From positions 19,799,379-19,863,378 of the forward strand of contig CM067317.1 of NCBI GenBank assembly GCA_034231615.1: a stretch of DNA of 64,000 nucleotides, given 5' to 3'. Below the pieces are notes generated by a model that saw nothing but the letters and a program-made list of their open reading frames with translations, made no database searches and was not told where the DNA came from. The translations under genes and the position numbers were made by a program. Source of the DNA: Meghimatium bilineatum. Its lineage: Eukaryota > Mollusca > Gastropoda > Stylommatophora > Philomycidae. Positions 36,001-44,084 of this stretch are shown here, in pieces (the stretch's first letter is position 1; each line of letters opens with the position of its first letter).

Positions 36001-39000
36001 CTAATTTGCAGGAGTTTGAGAATGAATGCAGAAGAAGTATATTAGAAGAAATATGACAAGTAGTGAACAAGTGAAAGATTAGATGGCTGTTTTCCATATA
36101 GGATTCGCCATGGATAACAAATACATCTTAAGATAAGATAAGTAGGACAAAACTGGACAGTAATTATGAAAGTCCAAAGGGGGGGGAATCTATTAGTCTC
36201 TAATACCAGCAAATGTATGGACATATATGGCCAGATTAATAGCCATCCAGACTGGCAAAAGGTAGGGCAATGTTGACCATACCTATCAATCAAATTAGTG
36301 AAAGTGGCCAGTATAAAATGCAAAAAATGTGATAGACACGTAGTGAAGCATGGATGGTATACTAGCAAAATGACTATGGATTGCTCTTATTCAGTGGAAT
36401 CAGTAAAATGCTAAATGTTTTCTTTTGTGTTCATTCTCAAACTTCTGCAGATTAGCAGAATGTTGTCTGGAGAAAAGTATGTTTTGTGTCATGGTTTACA
36501 GCTTCGGTTGTGATTTCTGCACTTTTCGATCTGGTACAACAGACTGCATCATAGCTTGTGGGTCACTTAGACCCTTCCCCCCACTCCCCAACGTTTAAGA
36601 GATTATGTGTCAAATATGTGGTCTGCAGTGGTTTGACAAATTTCCAAAAATGTACAATCACTAATGAAAAATATGTGTGTTTATTTTGCGTTCGCTCCAT
36701 TGTAACCATCACGGACATCCGTGCAATTTCCGCCGGGAGCGTGATTACGCTGTGCCACAGTTATGCGCCGTGCAGGCCCAGCACATCCGATTTCGGCATG
36801 CCCTGACAATTCGGGTGGGCCACCCCCAGCCTTTGACAGCCTCCATATCTGTCTCCAGGCACGCGCAGTGGCGACTCTTCGCCAAGACGATTCTCGCTCT
36901 CGTCCGACTCGCACGAGGTGTTCCACTGTCTATGAACCCGCCTCGTGTAATTGGACGCGCTGCGCCTGTGCCCATTGGGCACTGAACCGTTTCTCATCCG
37001 TGAGCCTGGTTCCTCAAGGGGAAGAACCCAACAGAGGAGCTGGGCCCTGGCTCATTCGCCCTCCTAGCCAAGGTGTCATTCACCGACATCGTGTACCCCT
37101 TGTCCAAGTTCGAGTCTCACACCACGCGCCCGAGAGCAAGGCGTTCTCGAGCTGATCGTCCTTGTCCCAATAGCGCCCGAGCCCATCAAGTACTGAACCC
37201 TTTCTCTCCTCAAGTGTACCTCCGGTGTAGGAAAACCCGACAGCAGAGCTGGGCCAGGGCCACATCGTTGTCCCTCTTGTGCCTGAACCCATCGGGCACG
37301 GAACCCTTTCTTTCTACAAGTGCACCTCCGGTATAGGAAACCCTGACAGTAGAGTTGGACCAGAACCACCATCGTTGTCCCCCTCTTGCCTAAGCCCATC
37401 GGGCACAGAACCCCTCTCTTCGCGAGCATACTTCCGGTCTAGGAAGGCCCGACACTAGAGTTGGACTAGGTTCTCCTACTCCACCAAACACCAATGAATG
37501 GGTCTGGGTCTCTGCCTACAAGGAACTCAGGCAACTAGATGCTCGTCTCGAGCTGACGGAGCTTGTAGTTCCCCCTTCCCAGAGACCTCTCACCTTCCAT
37601 TTGCAGTTCGCGCCGCCCTCCAGCGCTGTTCTGCCCTTTCATTGTTTCATTGTACTCGGCATGAAATCCATTTGTCTTCCGCCATGAATCCACCTTTACG
37701 CGCATCCCACATTGACCGCCCCTCCAATGTTCGGACTGGACTTACTAGCTTCACTGTATGTCGACAGTGGCGCCACATGTGGTGATGCTGGTGGTGTCGG
37801 AGACATTGTCTGTCTCTTGTGCAGTCAAATCTCTTTCCATCTGCCACCTCCACACTCTCGGACACGATCCCCAAATGATTTGGCCAGAATCAGCTCGAGC
37901 TGCTGTATTTCTGTTTCCAGGGTGCACCGCGTGGAGGCACATTTGGGATCTTGGCCATCTGCCAACCCTGGGTCCGCCCAGAGCAATGCCTTCCCTTTGC
38001 ACCCCACTAATGAAAAATATGACCGGCTTACAGATTGACAGTATTTTATCACATAGATAGTATTTCATATAGCTGCCTTATTTTGCAAGTTCAGGAGAAT
38101 GGAACTATGACTGTATTGCGGTATTGATTTGTTCTACATTTGCAGGTGATCATATTTTACCAGGATGAAGCAGATACAGGGAATAAGAAATTCTGGCCAG
38201 AAAAGAGCATTTCATCCTCTTGGGCAAACACTGATAATCCCAATGCCTGTATTGAATATTTGGATAAGTATTTTTCTGAAGGTCCTAAAAAAGATTTTAT
38301 AGTCTGCCAAGGTAAAAAGAATATAAATAATATAGCTAGAAATGCTCTACTGTCAGTACATTAAGCTGGGTTTGTTTTATTCTGTTTTAGAACCCCAACA
38401 ATTGCGACCGATTAGCTCTTACTTCCTATGTGCAGTGGGGTGGTTTTTCTGAGCTTTCTTTCATACCCATAAGACTTCAGCTTGCGACTTAGTTCAATAC
38501 CATTTAAAAGGAGTCTTCTACTCAGAAGGGGTCTATAATTGTATTGATAGTATGCTACGAAGCTTCCATAAGAGAGCTTCGATATAACAGCATGTCATCT
38601 AAGGTTTTCTAAGGTTTTCTGTTGCATGGGTGGGTCATTAGTGAGACTCACAGATGCAACCGCATGTGTATTAATCTGGGTAAATACATGCTGTAACAAA
38701 AAAATATATATGTGCATTATTTTATATAGAAGGTCCCTAGATTGGTAGAGGTAGCACCACAGTCTACAGTGTCCCATTCTAGGTCAAGCCATCATAGACT
38801 CTAAGGATACTTCTATCAATTAAATGGCTTCATAGACAAATGAATGTCCATGTATAACTAGAATATGTATCCCTAAACATATGCTTCAAGACAGCTAAAC
38901 TTACAGTGACGTAAGTTGGCAGATCTAGCCATAGAATACAGAGCTGAGGCAAAAACTATAATGAAACACAGCTGATGTGGAGAAGACAGCAGATTTCACT

Positions 39001-42000
39001 CTAGTGAAAAGATTGATGACAAGCATGACCACAAATCTGAATGCAAAAGATTATTTCATCTCATTTACATCTACTCTTCTCTCTATGTTTGAACAAGTGG
39101 CAATACATATGTTGTTAAAAATTCACAGATGGTAAAAATTAATTTTTAGCAAGGTTACTAAGGTTCAACAGCGTACAGTATATGTTCCCAGTGTAATTGT
39201 ACAACTGTGAGACGAGAACACTTCATACTGAAAAGGAAAGTCACATTCAAAATGAAGTACTACAGAACAATATGAGAATATCAAACACAAAGAATAGACC
39301 ACCAGTGAAGTATTTAATAGAATAAATGGTAAAAATAACTGGCCTCAAAATATCATTGCAGTACATCAGTTACAATTTTCAAATCACGGTAAAAGTCTAG
39401 AATGGCTGATATTGTTGGTATCAGCAAGATATGATGGTGGTGAAAGAGCATTGTGGGATTATGAGTTGGTTACTCTTGTTCCCAAAGTCAGAGGGTGGAG
39501 TTTCACATACTGATCTAGATCAGTCGTTCTGTTATTCTTTTTTAATTGAAAAGTTTTACCAAATATTTTGCTAGCGTAGGGAGATCATGGGATAGAGCAT
39601 TCAACACCATAACTTACTTCCTTAGTTGATTCTTATAACATGCATGGCAGGTGGCAGTGTTTTTACTCTTTGCCTGATTTTGGACCTCAGTATCACCCTG
39701 GCTATTGGTTTTTAATAACAGTTTGAGTGTTTTTAATATCAATGCTGGGTAATCTCTGGTATTATGGGCAACCCATTTGTCTTATGTTCATTTCTTCTTC
39801 TTCTTTCGTTCACTTGAAACATGTCTATATCTGTAATTCTGTCTCCTGAATAAAATTCACTGTCCTTTCTAGTTCATACAGTGTCCCATAGAGCTTTGAT
39901 TCCAGTGTTGTTTCCTCTAGCCAATATGTCTGCCTCAGCGTTTCATGCTCAGAACACTCTTGAAGTATATATTTGGCACTCTGTGCTGCCTGTCCACATG
40001 TACACATGGCACCTTGCTAATCATGAACTTTGTATACATGTGACTGCGGAATCGGTTGTGTCCTGTTCTTATTATATCTTATGTTCATGAAGTTGTGGGT
40101 TTGAAATGAGCCCAAGACATCAATAGCCATGGTTGCCATGACAAGATTAACCACCATTTGGAAAAGCAGGATCACAACCTGTGTTAAGATTAACATATAA
40201 ATCTTTGGTTTTGTTGTATGGCTGTGAGATCTGAACTCTTATTGTGGACTTAGAGAGAAAAATCCAGGGATTTGAAAACAAATGCTATAGCCGTCTGTTA
40301 CTGAGAATGTAAGACCAATGTGTTTTTGCATGATACAATTAATGTATGTTCGAGTCAACAGGAACCGCTGTTAACATTCATACTTCATAAGCTCCAATAG
40401 TACAGGCATGCGGTAAGACATTCCTTGATGACAAAAGATGTTCTTCAAGGTACGGTGGAGGAAAGAAGACAAGGAGGTCAAAAGAAGGCATGGATGGATA
40501 ATATCAAAGACTGGACAGGGTATGAAGTTTCCAAACTCATCAGGATGGTAGAGGATAGAGATACGTGGAGATCTTTCTGCATAAAATGTCTCAATGTGAC
40601 ATTCCTACGACCATGAATGATTATGGTTTCATTAATTTTAATAATTATTATTATGACATCTTGTTTACAAGTACATTTTTCAAAAGCTTCCTTGAGACTA
40701 TTATTTGAACTGCAGAGTTATGTGCTTTGAATGATACTATCAGTGAGCAAGCACTGCCATGTTGAGAGATAGAGTACATGTGAGAAAATCCTAGTAATTC
40801 TCTTAGTAAAGCACTCAACATATTCTTATTAGATTGTGTACATGTATAGTTACTTATACAGTGGAATCCCATTATAACAACTTGGTCCAGATCAGAAAAT
40901 ATGTATATAATAGCAGAAATTTGTCATATATATAGTACAAACAATATAGAATAAATATCATTGGCGATTTTGAAAAGTGTTGTTAAATAGGGAAGTTTCT
41001 TATAACAGATTGCACTATAGAGGGACTCTACTATATTTGATTTTTGTGATATATCTCCAACTTAGTTCTGGTTTTTTCTAGAAAGATATTTCTATAATAG
41101 TATAGATATTTACTCTAATATAGATATTTACTCTAGTATAGATATTTACTCTAGTATAGATATTTACTCTAGTAAAGATATTTACTCTAGTATAGATATT
41201 TACTATAGTATAGATATTTACTCTAGTATAGATATTTACTCTAGTATAGATATTTACATTGCTCTTTGTGATATTTGTACTTGTATCAAAAGTATGTTGT
41301 ATTTTTATTCTCTGCAAAGATATGATATCTACATCTTTCTACCCAGATTAATGGTTTCAGAAATTTTTGGCATAGCATTTCTTCAGGATAGCCATCCATC
41401 CTTTGTCTCCTGCTGCATGCATGGCAGATCATGTTACTGTTCTTTGCTTCTTTTTCAAACCCTGGCATCACACAAGCACAATTTATGCTTGTTAACCAGT
41501 TTTTGTAACCAGCTTTAATCCCAGTTTGTATCCATGATATTTCAAAGAATGATTTATAATTTTCTGATCTTGCATTCTTGCTTTCAATCCAAACCTATCA
41601 AAATTGTATGATATCTTGTACCACTGATTTTTTTAAATATTGAGTTTTCCCCTAATTTACACTTTTTAGCATCCATTCATCATTTAATAAGTGCTGTAGT
41701 TAATATAGTAATTGAATCATAAGTTGCGGCAGGGAGGTGCAGAGTTCACTATGGACAGCTAAAGAAACAGGTTCTATTTCTGCTACAAGATGTTATGCAT
41801 TCAAACCATTCAGACAGCAATGGCAACCTACTGAACATAAAAATGCTTTTGAACCACAAGTGTTTGTATCTGAGTTGTATTTGTGAGACGGGCTTATTAA
41901 CCAAACGACTGCACCAAAATTATGTACAGTACCTATAATAATAATATATAAATAACTATAGTGTGTTTGTTCGACTCTGTGGCAGTGTGATACAGAGTGC

Positions 42001-42461
42001 GTATGTGACAGCCAAGGTACCCAGTTCAAAGCCAGCCTCAGGTAATTGTACATCCGGACCTTTCAGAAAACAATGGAAAACTGCGGAATGTAAATACTGC
42101 CAAGAAAATCATTATGGACAAAAAATGCTGGATTGACGGCTACATTTTGTATAGAATATGCTATAATTTTTAAAATAATTTAACTGTTTCTTTAACACAA
42201 TGTTCTACTAGTCTTACTGTCAGTTTTCATTTCATTACAGGAGTACTTACACCAAACGAAAAAACAATATTCAACGGTTTATTTTGCAATTGTAATGTGA
42301 AAACTCTAAGTGAAGCCTTGCTGCCATTACTGTGTTCCTGGATAGATCATCACAATGCTTATCCACTGACCATTGTCATTGCAGACTTTATAGAGAATGG
42401 AGACTTGATACAAAAAATACTAGCTCTAAACTATAAACGTGCTGTGCATGTGAAGATATAA
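23958..42461 (+). CDS. PI-PLC X domain-containing protein (PLCXD family), five exons, 327 aa
   Basis: Joining 23,958-24,090, 27,971-28,221, 35,330-35,542, 38,146-38,311 and 42,241-42,461 gives one open frame of 327 codons plus TAA. This is close to the usual 320-odd residues of animal PLCXD proteins. The family has the catalytic X half of phosphoinositide phospholipase C, which cleaves phosphatidylinositol head groups by a two-histidine mechanism, without the Y, C2 and EF-hand domains of larger PLCs. His47 (AIPGTHNSG) and His122 (IVHTVFGPK) match the two catalytic histidines. No signal peptide or membrane segment is seen, so a cytosolic or peripheral location is inferred. Introns are 3,880, 7,108, 2,603 and 3,929 bp, with GT/AG ends and consistent phases 1, 0, 0, 1. 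The start is supported by a purine at -3 and an in-frame TGA 15 nt upstream. Orthology to PLCXD1, 2 or 3 is not resolved. Confidence 0.95.
24091..24780 (+). mobile_element. Two SINE-like copies in PLCXD intron 1
   Basis: 24,205-24,430 matches the whole repeat described at 15,056: TCTCAAACTCCTGCAGATTA, GACTTCAGCATGG, GACCCTATATGGGA, TTGCCTCTTACAACATG. 24,640-24,775 matches only its second half, from CTGACACATCCAACTTCAGC to GGAAGGTAACAGTGTTACTG. Both are diverged from the 15-kb copy and from each other, mostly by C-to-T and G-to-A type changes. Confidence 0.65.
25090..25560 (-). pseudogene. Endonuclease/RT-type LINE remnant in PLCXD intron 1
   Basis: On the minus strand the sequence reads VLCGCESWTLTADIEK (about 25,421-25,470), a hallmark just after the RT core of animal LINEs. 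After shifts come GPQEPILSIVK and a tail. Frames are broken many times. Related material lies at 40.2-40.6 kb. The 5' and 3' ends are uncertain. Confidence 0.6.
25756..27832 (-). mobile_element. LINE-beta copy 1, 5' truncated, antisense in PLCXD intron 1
   Basis: The minus strand is colinear with 30,67x-32,772 of LINE-beta copy 2. It is flanked by a 9-bp target-site duplication, GTTCATCCA (25,747-25,755 and 27,833-27,841). The 3' end is a short GAA repeat tail, as expected for LINE insertion. Contents are RT motif A onward (WIDVRKAFDKV, then a TGG-to-TAG stop), motif B QGGVLSPTLFLVFINDL, motif C IYADDLVIW, and a 193-codon open frame (27,062-27,643). RNase H pieces follow (VRVYTDGSVQNAV, VFLTDARSVLQAL, WIPSHCGIPGNEK), then the C-terminal CTCGQAALSAKHILQECSEH segment. 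It keeps the bases after YADD that copy 2 lost. Confidence 0.93.
27971..28221 (+). CDS. PLCXD coding exon 2 (catalytic exon)
   Basis: Completes Gly45 and encodes residues 46-128. It holds both catalytic histidines, His47 in GTHNSG and His122 in IVHTVFGPK, plus the conserved LDFTQQLYAGIRYFDVRVA segment that lines the active site. The acceptor is TTTCACAG| and the donor AAAG|GTTTGT (phase 0). The length of 251 nt is not a multiple of three, so skipping would shift the frame. It lies between inverted LINE-beta copies. Confidence 0.95.
28222..28893. other. PLCXD intron 2, first part
   Basis: AT-rich intronic DNA. I see no coding segment, RNA gene or recognisable repeat before the 24-bp array. 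Confidence 0.5.
28894..29502. repeat. 24-bp minisatellite in PLCXD intron 2, about 25 units
   Basis: Units of 24 bp (TTGATGAAACTTACTGTATC plus TTAG) are repeated head to tail with no spacers. Variant units (TCGTAAT, GCAACTTAG, CATAGTTGC) recur in a pattern that suggests blocks of units were copied together. One further part-unit lies at 32,775-32,788, beyond the LINE inserted into the array. Confidence 0.97.
29503..31125 (+). pseudogene. LINE-beta ORF2: endonuclease end and reverse transcriptase
   Basis: About 540 codons are open. First comes the end of an APE-type endonuclease with LGGSDHRPVFLEI (SDH motif). A basic linker rich in Gln/Lys (RARRSSWKEK-like) follows. RT then shows KMKKSPGADGVSNEMIR, YRPISLTSCLCKTMERI, QQAGFRQCYSTEDQ, motif A WIDLRKAFDKVW, motif B HGVPQGGVLSPTLFLVYIND and motif C MYADDLV. 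Right after YADDLV an 8-base deletion relative to copy 1 shifts the frame to a stop at 31,123-31,125. The apparent first Met overlaps the flanking minisatellite, so it is not the native start. Confidence 0.93.
31090..32740 (+). pseudogene. LINE-beta ORF2: connector, RNase H and C-terminus
   Basis: After the frameshift the frame resumes with CTEEHATVATKQIQRAIDAL, PTYLGVTFDDKLTWKQHIN and GTTWGASGNILSK (to 31,540), then a second frame to 32,234. RNase H shows VRVYTDGSAQNAV (Asp), NNYDAEIQAISVA (Glu) and VFLTDARSVLQAL (Asp). The His motif SHCGIPGNEKADQLAKEGA comes after another shift at about 32,225. Near 32,255-32,300 the word AGTATAGGGTAAC is locally triplicated, destroying the codons before SHCG. 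The end holds CTCGQAAQSAKHILQECSEH (Cys/His) and a native-looking stop at 32,738. Confidence 0.92.
32990..34419. mobile_element. Long diverged member of the TIR element family in PLCXD intron 2
   Basis: Contains the TGCACCCTGGAAATAGAA block (33,111), GGAGGGGCGGCCAATGTGAA (33,325), a G-run (about 33,753) and the tail shared with 2.9-3.2 kb (AGAAACTAGGTCTGGGA, TCTTCCTACATGAGGAA). It ends in the family terminus, inverted: TTCCTGGGATTCTCAAACA. It is longer than the copy at 2.25 kb because a middle section (about 33,420-34,000) contains partly repeated sequence. The left terminus is not clear. Confidence 0.7.
34420..35082. other. PLCXD intron 2, unassigned part
   Basis: No repeat, RNA or coding segment is recognised here. 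Confidence 0.5.
35083..35274. mobile_element. MITE with TA target site, copy 1
   Basis: Ends AAGTGGAATCCCTCTATA and, inverted, CAGTGGAATACAAAAATA, bounded by TA on each side. Internal words TATAACAACACTTTTCAAAAT and AACAACTTGG are shared, in reverse orientation, with 40,859-41,033. TA sites and CAGTGG-type ends suggest a Tc1/mariner/pogo-related miniature element. It lies 55 bp before the exon 3 acceptor. Confidence 0.75.
35330..35542 (+). CDS. PLCXD coding exon 3
   Basis: Encodes residues 129-199 in phase 0 at both ends: VSDLVEAVLMFLEAHNHEVV, then LLDFKKFYAM, a core beta-strand and loop of the X-domain barrel (Asp151). LTLHNLWQQEKQ follows, matching the family's YLW-x-K-x-Q segment. The acceptor is ATCAACAG| and the donor ACAG|GTAAAT. 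Confidence 0.94.
35543..35620. repeat. Tandem copies of the exon 3 donor-side sequence
   Basis: Immediately after exon 3 the stretch GTAAATGATAATAAAATATG is duplicated 26 bp further on, followed by a third GTAAAC. Three donor-like GTAAA sites therefore lie at 35,543, 35,569 and 35,598. The second and third are preceded by ACAA rather than ACAG, so the first should be strongest. Use of either later site would add an in-frame TAA. Confidence 0.8.
35670..36045 (-). mobile_element. SINE-like repeat, reverse copy in PLCXD intron 3
   Basis: The reverse strand matches the 15-kb repeat: TCTCAAACTCCTGCAAATTA, GACACATCCAACTTCAGCAT, CCCTCTATGGGATGGGACAG, then CTTAGTCACCTCTTACAACA. About 100 bp of unrelated sequence (about 35,745-35,845) interrupts the second half, either a small insertion or a longer subfamily. 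Confidence 0.62.
36415..36600 (+). mobile_element. SINE-like repeat fragment in PLCXD intron 3
   Basis: Diverged first half of the same repeat, with TTCATTCTCAAACTTCTGCA, GTCATGGTTTACAGCTTCGG and CTTGTGGGTCACTTAGACCC. The core TTACGACA part is missing. It lies about 60 bp from the GC-rich insert. Confidence 0.55.
36676..38004 (-). mobile_element. GC-rich 1.33-kb retroposon-like insert with 17-bp target-site duplication
   Basis: The insert is bounded by perfect direct repeats CACTAATGAAAAATATG (36,659-36,675 and 38,005-38,021). Its base composition is far more GC- and CpG-rich than the intron around it. On the minus strand it starts GGGGTGCAAAGGGAAGGCAT. It carries CCAAGATCC and TGCACCCTGGAAACAGAA at the same spacing as the TIR elements at 2.3 kb and 33.1 kb, then GGAGGGGCGGTCAATGTG. 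It ends with GCAAAATAAACA next to the duplication. Inside, a unit of about 107 bp (CCCATCGGGCAC ... ACCTCCGGTNTAGGAAA) is repeated three to four times (about 36,970-37,460). Several long frames on the minus strand read through these repeats, but I recognise no domain. The long target-site duplication suggests LINE-driven insertion. It ends 125 bp before exon 4. Confidence 0.75.
38146..38311 (+). CDS. PLCXD coding exon 4
   Basis: Encodes residues 200-254 and the first base of Gly255: VIIFYQDEADTGNKKFWPEK, SSSWANTDNP and YFSEGPKKDFIVCQ. These match the VFYH, PWANT and FFISQ segments of animal PLCXD proteins. The acceptor is ATTTGCAG| and the donor CAAG|GTAAAA (phase 1). A Tyr-Gln pair replaces the Tyr-His seen in vertebrate members after VIIF. 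Confidence 0.93.
38383..38546 (-). mobile_element. TIR element fragment, terminal part only
   Basis: From TGTTTTAGAACCCCAACAAT through TTAGCTCTTACTTCC, AGTGGGGTGGTTTTTCTGAG and TTTAAAAGGAGTCTTCTACT, this matches the reverse complement of the right end of the 2.25-3.20 kb element. It breaks off after about 165 bp. It lies in PLCXD intron 4, just after exon 4. Confidence 0.72.
38547..39791. other. PLCXD intron 4, first part
   Basis: Mostly unassigned. At about 39,583-39,690 there is a worn 3' end of the SINE-like repeat (CTTCCTTAGTTGATTCTTAT, AACATGCATGGCAGGTGGCA). I see no coding segment. Confidence 0.45.
39792..40076 (-). mobile_element. LINE-beta copy 3, short 3' end fragment
   Basis: On the minus strand it encodes CTCGQAAQSAKYILQECSEH and YGTLYELERTVNFIQETELQ, ending in the GAA repeat tail. 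A 12-bp target-site duplication, TCTTATGTTCAT, flanks it (39,780-39,791 and 40,077-40,088). It is a 285-bp, strongly 5'-truncated insertion in PLCXD intron 4. Confidence 0.94.
40190..40620 (+). pseudogene. Endonuclease/RT-type LINE C-terminal remnant in intron 4
   Basis: After a LLYGCEI segment with a stop (40,214-40,236), the text reads DLERKIQGFENKCYSRLLLR. A 63-codon frame (40,425-40,616) follows with LQGTVEERRQGGQKKAWMDN, IKDWTGYEVSKLIRMVEDRD and TWRSFC. This is the standard C-terminal block of these LINE polyproteins. The RT core is absent and the frame shifts between the two parts. Confidence 0.85.
40859..41033. mobile_element. MITE with TA target site, copy 2
   Basis: Begins CAGTGGAATCCCATTATAAC and ends ATAGAGGGACTCTACTA, with TA on both sides. 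Its inner sequence is the reverse complement of 35,083-35,274 (AACAACTTGG at the left, GATTTTGAAAAGTGTTGTTA at the right). The terminal repeats are imperfect. Confidence 0.75.
41098..41259. repeat. 18-bp minisatellite, about nine units
   Basis: Head-to-tail TATAGATATTTACTCTAG units with few changes (TAAAG, ACTATAG variants). It lies in PLCXD intron 4, with no spacers. Confidence 0.95.
41260..42240. other. PLCXD intron 4, last part, possible tRNA-derived SINE remnants
   Basis: Near 41,975-42,040 a stretch with GATACAGAGTGCG and CCCAGTTCAAAGCC is loosely like tRNA A and B boxes. Near 41,385-41,440 GCATGCATGGCAGATCATGT is loosely like the end of the SINE repeat. Both are weak. Nothing else is recognised. 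Confidence 0.35.
42241..42461 (+). CDS. PLCXD terminal coding exon 5
   Basis: Completes Gly255 and encodes residues 256-327 and the TAA stop: GVLTPNEKTIFNGL, ALLPLLCSWIDHHN, then TIVIADFIENGDLIQKILAL, matching the C-terminal INIVTADF-type barrel strand and helix of PLCXD proteins. The acceptor is CATTACAG|. A variant poly(A) signal ATTAAA sits at 42,479; whether it is used cannot be told. Confidence 0.94.
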
Positions 42462-42624
42462 ATTCTTTAATCTTCAACATTAAAAATGTAATCAAGTGTC
42501 TTACATATATATTATTTTCTATATGGCACAGAAACATGGATATTGAACAAATAACTCGAAGAAGCCTTTGAGATACGATTTAAGAATTTGACATATCTCA
42601 TTGACATAGTTGAAGCCTTTGTTT

Positions 42625-42697
42625 CTATCTATCTGTCTGTCTGTCTGTCTGTCCGTCCGTCCGTCTGTCTCTGTCTGTCTATCTATCTATCTATCAA
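42625..42697. repeat. Tetranucleotide microsatellite
   Basis: A compound run of TCTG, TCCG and TCTA tetramers about 165 bp after the PLCXD stop codon. Confidence 0.93.
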
Positions 42698-43274
42698 TCT
42701 ACATACATATAGTCATCATCAAGTGCTGTCTATGCAACGAAGGTAGGCTGCAACAGACTTTTAACATCCCCTGTCTCTTGTTTTGGTGGTGCACTGTGAT
42801 AGACTGTAACCTGTCTACTTGTGATGTTACTCTCCCACTTGTATCTCTGGCTACCTCTTCCTCACCTCCCTTCAAGTAAGGTCTTTAACAATGTGTCATG
42901 TCTTTTAATGTGTCCAAGTTATTTTATTTTCTTGATCTTTATTTCCTTTAATAATTATTTCTTATTAAGTGTTGTTAGAACTTCTCTGTTTGTTTTCTTC
43001 TCTTTTCACAATGTTCTCCATATTCTTATATATATCCACATCCCAAAGGCATCAATTCTGTCTTCTAACTGCTGATTATCATGGTTTTTTAAATTTTATT
43101 TTTGTATTTAGTCCAAATATCCAGTATATAAAGTATCCAGTATATTCTTGATTAATGTTCTTTTTGACAACCAGTCATGTGACATTTAGTTGTATATTTA
43201 TCTTTGTTTATAATGTATTTGAGAAGACTCTCCCATTATGTACATTTACTATAGATCAAAATCTAAAACACATG
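42698..43274. other. Unassigned AT-rich DNA after PLCXD
   Basis: T-rich on the + strand. The frames at 42,821-43,151 are Leu/Phe/Ser-rich without a domain and probably chance. Part may be the 3' UTR of PLCXD or an old antisense LINE tail, but I see no diagnostic motif. Confidence 0.4.
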
Positions 43275-43890
43275 CTATCAAATTATGAACACATTAGATC
43301 CCACAAAGAATCAAACAGACCAAAGCTGTAATTCTATGTCTCAGAACTGGACACAACTGACTCTACTGTCACATGTACACATAATTCAGGACAAGCAACA
43401 CAGAATGCAGGACATATACTTCAAGAATGTCCTGAATACAAAATGATGAGAGAAACATACTAGATCATAGAAACAGCACTAGAATCAGAGGAGCATGATA
43501 GCATAGTTGTTAGTGAGCTTGCTCGGTTCGAAACTATGCCCAGATACAAAAATCTGGGTCGTGATTTCTTGCCCTGACATGAACACTTCTCCAGTTGTAA
43601 ATAGGTACCAGACATATCAGTTAGGTGAGGTAAAGACACCAAGGAAAGGAACTGACCACCTCATCTAATAGTTGCTAAACATTATTGCATTAACAATTAT
43701 ATAACAATTATATTGCAACTAAGAACATGAAGAGTTATCTTTATCTCCAATGACTATATGCTGCCATGGGACCTAACTTTACCTTTAGAATCAAAACTCT
43801 ATGGATTCCTGTATTAGCTGCAAAAGACAAGTTTATTGAGGAGACAAAATTAGATATAAACATATTTACAGCTAACGAAAGAAAATCTAA
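43275..43890 (+). mobile_element. LINE-beta-like 3' end fragment split by a SINE
   Basis: The 5' part (43,275-43,487) matches the LINE-beta C-terminus: AVILCLRTGHN, then HMYT and worn Cys/His codons, with an in-frame stop. The 3' part (43,786-43,890) continues with AGAATCAAAACTCTATGGAT and TTTATTGAGGAGACAAAATT, and ends AGCTAACGAAAGAAAA. It is more diverged than the other copies and is an older subfamily. Confidence 0.85.
43488..43785 (+). mobile_element. tRNA-derived SINE nested in a LINE-beta fragment
   Basis: About 298 bp, flanked by an 8-bp target-site duplication TAGAATCA (43,480-43,487 and 43,786-43,793) that lies inside the LINE sequence. The head has an A-box-like TAGTTGTTAGTG and a good Pol III B box GGTTCGAAACT (43,525-43,535). 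The tail ends CCTAACTTTACCTT. The family cannot be named from sequence alone. Confidence 0.85.
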
Positions 43891-44084
43891 AACTATGACT
43901 TGTTTCAATTATAGTTATGAGGTGGTTTTGAAAAAAAATACTTTTATGCTCAATGAATGAACAATGAATGAAGTGTGATTTAAATTATATTACATATTAA
44001 ATGTCATGCTAACAACATATAGATATCTATTCTCAATATTAAAGATATGATTTTGATATCTTCTTTTGCGATCAGTTTCCTATG

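Noticed and set aside
37076-37429. 117-codon minus-strand frame in the GC-rich insert as a protein
   Set aside because: It reads through 107-bp tandem units in shifting frames, and long open frames are expected by chance in GC-rich sequence.
36676-38004. Bacterial DNA or horizontal transfer to explain the GC-rich island
   Set aside because: The 17-bp target duplication and homology to local repeat elements explain it better.
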